Assembly (NCBI GenBank): GCA_900548955.1
Contig: URMQ01000048.1
Span: 1 to 11,026, forward strand
Source: an uncultured Eggerthella sp.
GTDB taxonomy: Bacteria > Actinomycetota > Coriobacteriia > Coriobacteriales > Eggerthellaceae
Direction of reading: 5' to 3'
DNA: 11,026 bases
The position numbers and the translations under genes are program-made. A model generated the notes under the pieces. It saw only the letters and a program-made list of their open reading frames with translations. It was not told where the DNA came from and did no database searches. Below, in pieces: positions 5,820 through 11,026 of the stretch (position 1 is its first letter; each line of letters begins with the position of its first letter).

Positions 5820-6944
5820 ATGGCCAATGACCTCTATGAGATTCTCGGTGTAAGCAAAACTGCAACAGATGACGAAATCAAAAAAGCTTTTCGTCAAAAA
5901 GCTCGCAAGCTTCATCCTGATGTAAATAAAGCTCCTGATGCTGAAGATCGTTTCAAGGAATTAAACGAAGCATATGACGTTTTGAGTGATCCTGCTAAAC
6001 GCGCTCAGTACGATCGCTTCGGTACTATTCCTGGTGCTGCGGGTGGTGGCGGTCCTCAGGCGGTTGACCTGGAGGACTTATTCGGTGGCTTTGGCATGGG
6101 CGATATATTTAGTTCGTTTTTTGGTGGGGGAGCAGCTCGTCAGACCATGCGACGTGAAGGCCGAGATATGGGCGTTGGCCTTCGTATTACTTTAGAAGAA
6201 GCAGCTGCTGGCGTTCATAAGGAAATCGTTTATGATCGTCTAGCACCTTGTCCTGATTGTAAGGGTAGTGGTTTAGCTGAAGGGGGTAGTGAAGTTACCT
6301 GCCCAGATTGTAACGGTCAGGGTCGTGTTGTTACTGTTCAGCATACCATTTTAGGCGATATGCAATCAGCCTCCACCTGTCCTCGTTGCCAAGGTTCAGG
6401 CAAAATCATCGAAAACCCTTGTTCTGAATGCGATGGACAAGGTCGCGTTCCTGATCGTCAGCGAATTTCTGTTGATATTCCTGTTGGCATTCAAGATGGA
6501 CAGCAGCTTCGTCTTTCTGGATATGGTGAAGCAGGTATTCGTGGTGCTTCTGCTGGAGACCTTATTGTTACTGTTCGTATCGAAGATCATGATTTCTTCG
6601 AGCGTCAAGGTAATGATTTGCATTGCTCAGCTGCTATCAGTATGGTGCAAGCTGCCCTTGGTGCAAAAATTGAAATTGATGGAATTTTCGAAGGCGAAAA
6701 AGTATCCGTTACCATTCCTGAAGGATGTCAATACGGACAAGTAGTCCACGTTAAAGGATTTGGTATGCCTAAATTCCGCAGTGAAGCTCGTGGTGATCTT
6801 CATGTTCATGTTGAAGTTCGTATTCCTTCACGTCTTTCTAAGGCAGAACGCGCTATCTTAGAAAAGCTTGCCGATGAAATGGGTGAAGATTTCTCTGAAG
6901 CACGAAGTCCTTTACAAAAGCTTCGTGATGCCTTCAATGGGTAA
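5820..6944 (+). CDS. dnaJ: Chaperone protein DnaJ (Hsp40)
   Basis: The 374-residue protein is a full type I DnaJ. The J domain (residues 1-68) carries the HPD triad at 32-34 that stimulates DnaK ATPase. A glycine/phenylalanine-rich linker runs to about 105. Four CxxCxGxG zinc motifs start at cysteines 144, 161, 187 and 201, and the C-terminal substrate-binding and dimerisation domains follow. It presents unfolded polypeptides to DnaK. No dnaK or grpE lies in the window, so its partner is encoded elsewhere. In Actinobacteria an hrcA-linked dnaJ is often a second copy beside the one in the dnaK operon, and this is likely the equivalent. The ribosome site (AAAGG near 5800-5804) is rather far from the ATG, but the N-terminus MANDLYEILGV matches the family exactly. 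Expression is probably CIRCE-controlled through hrcA. Confidence 0.97.
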   Translation: MANDLYEILGVSKTATDDEIKKAFRQKARKLHPDVNKAPDAEDRFKELNEAYDVLSDPAKRAQYDRFGTIPGAAGGGGPQAVDLEDLFGGFGMGDIFSSFFGGGAARQTMRREGRDMGVGLRITLEEAAAGVHKEIVYDRLAPCPDCKGSGLAEGGSEVTCPDCNGQGRVVTVQHTILGDMQSASTCPRCQGSGKIIENPCSECDGQGRVPDRQRISVDIPVGIQDGQQLRLSGYGEAGIRGASAGDLIVTVRIEDHDFFERQGNDLHCSAAISMVQAALGAKIEIDGIFEGEKVSVTIPEGCQYGQVVHVKGFGMPKFRSEARGDLHVHVEVRIPSRLSKAERAILEKLADEMGEDFSEARSPLQKLRDAFNG

Positions 6945-6957
6945 GTGAGTTATAGGT

Positions 6958-7740
6958 ATGTCGCTTCCTCACTTCTTTCTAGATGATCAAATACTCTCAT
7001 CCGAATCGAATCCGTCTTTTGAGTTGCGGCTTTCCTCAGATGATAGCAAACATGCTCGTGCTCTCCGTCTTAAGCCAGGGGAGCACATTGCCGTACTAGA
7101 CGCTGCTCAGGATTATTTTGAATGTTGTGTTGAAAGCTTCGACAAGCAATCTCTGAAGGTTCGTATAGCGCAGCATCTAGATGCTCCAAACAGACCAACG
7201 GTTGTTCTGGCACAGGGGCTAGCTAAAGGCGATAAAATGGATACTATCATTCGTCATGCCACTGAATTAGGAGTATCTGCTTTTATTCCTCTTGAATGCC
7301 AACGCAGCATAGTAAAGCTTGATAAGAAAAAGGTAGCAACTCGACTTCAGCGTTGGAATTCCCTTGCTAAAAGCGCCGCTATGCAAAGTGGTCAAGCGTT
7401 TATCCCGGAAATATCTGAGCCACAAACAATAGAATCACTTGCTACCTTAACGCAAGGTGCAACAGCTGTTCTTGTTTGTTGGGAAGAAGCATCAAACGCC
7501 CAAACGCTATCTCAAGCAATAGAACTTGCGTGTGGTCAGTTGCATCAACCCTACCATGATGCTCGCATAATCGTAGTTGTAGGACCGGAGGGAGGACTTT
7601 CTCAAACGGAAGTTCATACGCTTATTAATCAGCACCCTCGTTGTTATCCTATTACACTTGGACCTACTATCCTTCGCACTGAAACGGCTGGGATTGTAGC
7701 ACCTGCTCTTGTGTTATATGAACTGGAGCGCAGTAAATGA
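6958..7740 (+). CDS. rsmE: 16S rRNA (uracil1498-N3)-methyltransferase RsmE
   Basis: The 260-residue protein has an N-terminal PUA-like RNA-binding domain (about residues 1-80) and a C-terminal SPOUT methyltransferase domain with a trefoil-knot cofactor site. Seen motifs are KGDKMDTIIRHATELGV (90-106), GPEGG (209-213) and LGPTILRTETA (234-244), all diagnostic of RsmE. The family methylates N3 of U1498 in helix 44 of 16S rRNA using S-adenosylmethionine, late in 30S assembly. The gene begins 13 bases after dnaJ with only a weak ribosome site, implying translation partly dependent on dnaJ, and overlaps mtaB by four bases (ATGA). It has the same neighbour dnaJ in many Gram-positive genomes. Confidence 0.95.
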   Translation: MSLPHFFLDDQILSSESNPSFELRLSSDDSKHARALRLKPGEHIAVLDAAQDYFECCVESFDKQSLKVRIAQHLDAPNRPTVVLAQGLAKGDKMDTIIRHATELGVSAFIPLECQRSIVKLDKKKVATRLQRWNSLAKSAAMQSGQAFIPEISEPQTIESLATLTQGATAVLVCWEEASNAQTLSQAIELACGQLHQPYHDARIIVVVGPEGGLSQTEVHTLINQHPRCYPITLGPTILRTETAGIVAPALVLYELERSK

Positions 7741-8990
7741 AGGTATCGGTAGTAAATCTGGGTTGTAAAGTTAATCGTGTTGAATCAGACACTATAGCTG
7801 CCGCTTATCTTCAAAATGGCTACTCGTTGTGCGATATAGCTGATGCTGACACCATCATTGTAAATACCTGTACGGTTACAGAAGAAGCTGACAAGAAAAC
7901 CCGTAAAACTATCCGACGAGTTCTGCGAGAAAATATTCATGCAAAGGTGCTTGTAACTGGTTGTGCTGCTGTAATCGAGCCTGAGTTTTATGAATCGCTT
8001 GATGCTCGTATAACTGTGGTTGACAAGCACGAGTTGCTTGATCAAAGCGTTCACGGCATAGAGCACCTTGAAGAACATCCTCTCTTGCGTATAGGATCTC
8101 AATTTCCTACGCGTGTTGGAGTAAAAGTACAAGATGGTTGCAACCATTCTTGTACCTATTGCATTGTTCATATTGCACGAGGAAAAGCTTGGTCTCGATC
8201 GCCTGAACATATTCGCAATGAAATTTACTTGCTGGCAAAACAAGGCGTAAAAGAAGTAGTTTTATCAGGTATAGATCTGGGCTCTTATTCCTACCTGGAT
8301 ACCTCAGGCAAACAAAATAAGCGTATTACTCTTGCAGGCCTTCTGCGTTTGATATTGAAAGATCTTGATTTAGCAGGTTTGCAAGAAACTCGTCTCCGTA
8401 TTTCTTCAATCGAGCCTAGATCAATTTCGAAAGATTTTATTTCTCTCTTAGCTGAATCTCAGGGAAGAATATGTCGTCATTTGCATTTACCCCTACAGTC
8501 TGGGTCAAGCAGAGTCTTGAAAGAAATGAATCGTCCCTACAATGCGCAAAATTATTTCGATTTAGTTCAATTGCTCCAAACCCATGTGGGAGATCTTTCC
8601 TTGACCACTGATGTAATTGTTGGTTTTCCAGGGGAGAGTGAAAAAGATTTCGAAGAAACGTGCGCCCTTGTTGAAAAAGTTGGCTTTACGAAAGTCCATG
8701 TTTTTCGATATTCCAAACGCCAAGGCACACCTGCAGCTATTCGCGAAGATCAGATAGAACCACAAGTGAAAGAGCATCGCGCCCATTATCTTATTTCAAT
8801 AGCCGACAAGCTTAGAAAAGCCTATGCATTGCGTCATTCTGATCGTTTTGAGAGAGTTGTTGTTGAACAACTTGGATGGGGAATGAGTGAGTCGTATTAT
8901 AAGATGCATATAGATCCATCAATTCCTGTTGGGTGCGTTATTGAAGCACCATTAGCACACTGTATTGACCTAGGATTGGAGAACAGATGA
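7737..8990 (+). CDS. mtaB: tRNA t6A37 methylthiotransferase MtaB
   Basis: This 417-residue radical SAM enzyme has an N-terminal methylthiotransferase domain with cluster cysteines at 10 (NLGCKVNRVES), 45 (NTCTVT) and 76 (TGCAA). The radical SAM CxxxCxxC cysteines are at 135, 139 and 142. Family motifs include RISSIEPRSI, HLHLPLQSGSSRVLKEMNR and DVIVGFPGE, and a short C-terminal region resembles a reduced TRAM domain. NLGCKVN marks the MtaB group (ms2t6A at position 37 of ANN-decoding tRNAs) as opposed to MiaB or RimO. The segment after the radical SAM cysteines reads CIVHIARG, where many relatives have a proline/tyrosine version. It is translationally coupled to rsmE and phoH through ATGA overlaps at each end. 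Confidence 0.92.
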   Translation: MKVSVVNLGCKVNRVESDTIAAAYLQNGYSLCDIADADTIIVNTCTVTEEADKKTRKTIRRVLRENIHAKVLVTGCAAVIEPEFYESLDARITVVDKHELLDQSVHGIEHLEEHPLLRIGSQFPTRVGVKVQDGCNHSCTYCIVHIARGKAWSRSPEHIRNEIYLLAKQGVKEVVLSGIDLGSYSYLDTSGKQNKRITLAGLLRLILKDLDLAGLQETRLRISSIEPRSISKDFISLLAESQGRICRHLHLPLQSGSSRVLKEMNRPYNAQNYFDLVQLLQTHVGDLSLTTDVIVGFPGESEKDFEETCALVEKVGFTKVHVFRYSKRQGTPAAIREDQIEPQVKEHRAHYLISIADKLRKAYALRHSDRFERVVVEQLGWGMSESYYKMHIDPSIPVGCVIEAPLAHCIDLGLENR

Positions 8991-9952
8991 GTGAAGCTAT
9001 AGATATCACGCTTCCCATTCCTGCAGACATTTCGCCTGCAATGCTTGTTGGTCCTCAAGATGAATATCTTCATCTTATTGAAGATGCTTTTAGTGCTCGC
9101 ATAACTGTTCGAGGTGATAGCATTCTCCTTCACGGAGAACCCCTAGAGGTACAATCACTTACTACGTTGTTTTCCGATCTTATTAAAACCCTTGAATCGG
9201 GTCATTCTATTGGCAGAGATGACGTAAAACGCTCTCTTGCTTTGCTCAAAACGGGAGAATTTGCACCAGCTCCTATGAAAAACGATGTAATTCTTTCCTT
9301 TAGAGGACGAAGCGTTCGTCCCAAAACACCAACACAAAAGGAATACGTTGATGCAATTCGCAACAATACTATTACCTTTGGTATTGGTCCTGCCGGAACT
9401 GGTAAAACGTACCTTGCTATGGCTATGGCGGTACAAGCGCTCAACGATAAACAAGTTAGTCGTATTGTTTTAACTCGTCCTGTTGTAGAAGCTGGTGAAA
9501 ACTTAGGTTTTCTTCCTGGTACGTTAACTGAGAAAATCGACCCCTATATTCGTCCTTTATATGATGCATTGTATGAATTAATGGATTCTGCTCGTGCAAC
9601 TCGCTATATAAATGACAATACCATTGAAATTGCACCTCTAGCTTTCATGCGTGGTCGTACGCTCAATGATGCCTTCATTATTCTTGACGAAGCACAAAAC
9701 ACTACACCACAACAAATGAAAATGTTTTTAACACGCTTAGGCCTTGGTTCTAAGATGGTAGTAACAGGAGATATTACCCAAACAGATTTACCAAAGGGCA
9801 TATCTGGCTTAAAAACTGTTCGTCAAGTATTAGATGGTTTGGAAGACATTGCATTTTGCGAATTTAAAAACGTTGACGTCGTGCGTCATTCATTAGTAGC
9901 AAAAATTGTTGCAGCTTATGCTCGTGCCGATAAGATGAATATGCGTTTGTAA
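8987..9952 (+). CDS. phoH: PhoH family protein (putative ATPase)
   Basis: The 321-residue protein has the PhoH P-loop ATPase domain. Walker A is GPAGTGKT at residues 134-141 and Walker B is FIILDEAQNT at 230-239, with the conserved RPVVEAGENLGFLPGTLTEK (164-183) between them and SKMVVTGDITQTDLP after them. The N-terminal roughly 100 residues resemble the small RNA-binding-like extension found in bacterial PhoH. It is a cytoplasmic nucleotide-binding protein whose role is poorly defined; the repeated linkage to ybeY and era suggests RNA metabolism or ribosome maturation. It overlaps mtaB by four bases (ATGA). The next gene, ybeY, starts after 43 bases; the 7TM-HD gene often found between phoH and ybeY in Firmicutes is absent. 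Confidence 0.93.
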   Translation: MSEAIDITLPIPADISPAMLVGPQDEYLHLIEDAFSARITVRGDSILLHGEPLEVQSLTTLFSDLIKTLESGHSIGRDDVKRSLALLKTGEFAPAPMKNDVILSFRGRSVRPKTPTQKEYVDAIRNNTITFGIGPAGTGKTYLAMAMAVQALNDKQVSRIVLTRPVVEAGENLGFLPGTLTEKIDPYIRPLYDALYELMDSARATRYINDNTIEIAPLAFMRGRTLNDAFIILDEAQNTTPQQMKMFLTRLGLGSKMVVTGDITQTDLPKGISGLKTVRQVLDGLEDIAFCEFKNVDVVRHSLVAKIVAAYARADKMNMRL

Positions 9953-9995
9953 CCCTATCTATCTTTTTTTTCGAGCGTTTTAGTAAGGAATCACC

Positions 9996-10457
9996 ATGCA
10001 AATAAATGTATTAATTGAACATGGCCAAGATCTTGTCCAGAGTCTTGATATTGAAGACCTTGCTTTGTTCGTTCTCCAAGAAATGAACTGTCCTGAATCG
10101 ACAGATGTAACAATATCGTTTGTTTCCAATGAGCGTATCCACGAACTCAATAAAGAGTACCGAGGCATGGATAAACCAACTGATGTTTTATCGTTTGAAT
10201 GCGATAACGTTCCTTTTGATGATGAAGATGTTGATGATGTTGAAGAATATGAATTGGGAGACGTCATTATTGCAACTGATGTTGCCTTAGCTCAAACAGA
10301 AGAATTCGGAACAACCTTTGAAGAAGAAGTTTCTCTTCTGACGGTTCATGGCCTATTGCATCTTTGTGGATATGATCATATTGAAGATGAAGAAGCCGAA
10401 ATTATGGAAGCCTTAGAACAATCATTATTAACAGCATGGGATGAGCGGCACGCATGA
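9996..10457 (+). CDS. ybeY: Endoribonuclease YbeY (16S rRNA maturation factor)
   Basis: The 153-residue protein carries the zinc-binding motif HGLLHLCGYDH with histidines 118, 122 and 128 (HxxxHxxxxxH), plus the family motifs NKEYRGMDKPTDVLSF (52-67) and LGDVIIA (87-93). YbeY is a single-strand-specific endoribonuclease needed for 16S 3'-end maturation and 70S quality control, and it interacts with Era in some bacteria, which fits its neighbours. The segment at about residues 70-86 is an unusually acidic insert (VPFDDEDVDDVEEYE). The start is supported by AAGGAA at 9985-9990, five bases upstream. A separate ribosome site and a 43-base gap distinguish it from the tightly overlapped genes, yet it probably shares the transcript. 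It overlaps dgkA by ATGA. Confidence 0.95.
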   Translation: MQINVLIEHGQDLVQSLDIEDLALFVLQEMNCPESTDVTISFVSNERIHELNKEYRGMDKPTDVLSFECDNVPFDDEDVDDVEEYELGDVIIATDVALAQTEEFGTTFEEEVSLLTVHGLLHLCGYDHIEDEEAEIMEALEQSLLTAWDERHA

Positions 10458-10855
10458 AATCTCCATCTCCTATTAAACAAACTCAAAAACACTTTAGCCT
10501 TCAACAAGCATTTTTGTGTGCTTGGCATGGTATTGCTGACACTGCTAAGGAACGTAATTTTCGTATAGAAATCTGCTTCATGCTACTTTGCATCATTCTC
10601 GGTATGGTGTTTAGTATTTCTGTTGTTGAATGGCTTGTTGTTGTGCTTTGTTTTGGGCTTGTACTAGGTGGTGAGTGCTTCAATACCGCACTTGAAGCAA
10701 TTGTTGATCTCGCAAGTCCTGATTATCATGAACTAGCTCGCATTGCTAAAGATGCTGCTGCAGGAGGAGTTTTTCTTTTTTCAATTGCATCGTTTGTAAT
10801 TGGAGTGCTTATTTTTCTTCCTCGTATTCTTCAATTCCTTGGATTCTTATCGTGA
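10454..10855 (+). CDS. dgkA: Diacylglycerol kinase family integral membrane protein (probably undecaprenol kinase)
   Basis: The 133-residue protein matches the small prokaryotic DAGK family. An amphipathic N-terminal part contains KERNFRIE (33-39), followed by three transmembrane helices (about 41-55, 57-78 and 103-123). The active-site segment between helices 2 and 3 carries GECFNTALEAIVDL (E74, N77, E81) and HELARIAKDAAAG (K99, D100). In Gram-positive bacteria this family mainly phosphorylates undecaprenol to supply the cell-wall lipid carrier, while E. coli DgkA acts on diacylglycerol; substrate cannot be told from sequence alone. Its position between ybeY and era is typical of Firmicutes and related low-GC lineages; the cdd gene usually next to it is not present. 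It overlaps ybeY by ATGA, indicating translational coupling. Confidence 0.9.
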   Translation: MKSPSPIKQTQKHFSLQQAFLCAWHGIADTAKERNFRIEICFMLLCIILGMVFSISVVEWLVVVLCFGLVLGGECFNTALEAIVDLASPDYHELARIAKDAAAGGVFLFSIASFVIGVLIFLPRILQFLGFLS

Positions 10856-10859
10856 AAGG
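10855..10859 (+). promoter_or_regulatory. Ribosome binding site favouring the later era start
   Basis: AAAGG lies seven bases before GTG 10867. The alternative GTG at 10852, which overlaps the dgkA stop, has only a weak upstream GGA. Confidence 0.5.
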
Positions 10860-10866
10860 CTCTTTT

Positions 10867-11026
10867 GTGACTGATAATTCGCACGCTACAGATGGTCCTG
10901 AAACAAGTCCTGTATCTTTTAAATCGGGTTTTGTAACGTTAATTGGTAGGCCAAGTGCAGGAAAATCAACGCTGTTAAACGCATTGATGGGAAAAAAATT
11001 AGCAATTGCATCACCTACCGCACAAA
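10867..11026 (+). CDS. era: GTPase Era, N-terminal part (truncated by window edge)
   Basis: The first 53 or so residues give an Era start: SGFVTLIGRPSAGKSTLLNA at the P-loop (G1) followed by LMGKKLAIASPTAQ. Era is a membrane-associated GTPase that binds the 3' end of 16S rRNA and promotes 30S maturation; the C-terminal KH domain lies beyond the window. I chose GTG 10867 because AAAGG lies seven bases upstream; GTG 10852 would add five residues (MKGSF) and overlap the dgkA stop by GTGA, in keeping with neighbouring junctions, so it remains a real alternative. The P-loop has PSAGKS where many Era proteins have PNVGKS. Placement after ybeY and dgkA is the classical context. Confidence 0.92.
   Translation, partial: MTDNSHATDGPETSPVSFKSGFVTLIGRPSAGKSTLLNALMGKKLAIASPTAQ

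Noticed and set aside
6433..6744. 103-residue open frame inside dnaJ on the same strand
   Set aside because: Entirely within the clearly conserved DnaJ zinc and C-terminal domains in another frame, with low-complexity hydrophobic composition and no ribosome site.
7785..8243. 152-residue antisense open frame inside mtaB
   Set aside because: It overlaps the conserved cluster domains of MtaB; its composition is that of a reverse-strand shadow and no family features are visible.
9155..9454. Antisense open frames inside phoH
   Set aside because: They are opposite the conserved PhoH ATPase domain and show no recognisable protein features or upstream signals.
9964..9971. Run of eight T after phoH as a rho-independent terminator
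   Set aside because: No GC-rich stem precedes the T-run, and ybeY follows closely with a good ribosome site.

Overview
This is an AT-rich (roughly 40% GC by eye), densely packed chromosomal housekeeping region. It carries one partial gene on the minus strand (rpsT) and twelve plus-strand genes (the last, era, is cut by the window edge). The gene order hrcA-dnaJ-rsmE-(mtaB)-phoH-ybeY-(dgkA)-era, with lepA and hemW just upstream, is shared in outline by Actinobacteria and Firmicutes. The actinobacterial flavour comes from hrcA being followed directly by dnaJ, with no grpE, dnaK or prmA between. The Firmicutes-like flavour comes from mtaB and dgkA in the run. A low-GC member of the Coriobacteriia (Atopobium/Olsenella-like) fits best. 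That is an inference from synteny and protein style, not something proven here.

Layout. 1-85: start of rpsT (ribosomal protein S20) on the minus strand. 86-312: divergent control region with three dyads, including a perfect 19-bp palindrome. 313-2331: lepA (EF4) and a 67-residue single-pass membrane protein of unknown function, translationally close. 2435-3412: dusB-like tRNA-dihydrouridine synthase. 3413-3535: a striking intergenic region with two 24-bp tandem repeats splitting what would otherwise be a perfect 25-bp palindrome; a promoter candidate for hemW overlaps its right arm. 3536-4648: hemW. 4649-4797: control region with a recognisable CIRCE operator embedded in a sigma-A-type promoter. 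4798 to the end: hrcA, dnaJ, rsmE, mtaB, phoH, ybeY, dgkA and era, separated by 43 bases or less or overlapping by 4 bases, so very probably one transcription unit.

How the genes work together. The theme is protein synthesis and its quality control: ribosome protein (S20), ribosome-bound GTPases (LepA, Era), rRNA processing or modification (YbeY, RsmE, Era) and tRNA modification (DusB, MtaB). Chaperone control (HrcA, DnaJ), a PhoH-type ATPase, a heme chaperone-like radical SAM protein (HemW) and a lipid kinase (DgkA) complete the set. Since the CIRCE/HrcA promoter stands in front of the eight-gene run, the rRNA/tRNA maturation genes may be co-induced with DnaJ on heat shock.

I found no mobile element, CRISPR array, tRNA or rRNA gene, and no clear rho-independent terminator. 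I see no novel multi-gene system. The most interesting signals are non-coding: the repeat-expanded palindrome before hemW, the palindrome between rpsT and lepA, and the CIRCE-controlled run. No stretch over 300 bases lacks a gene.
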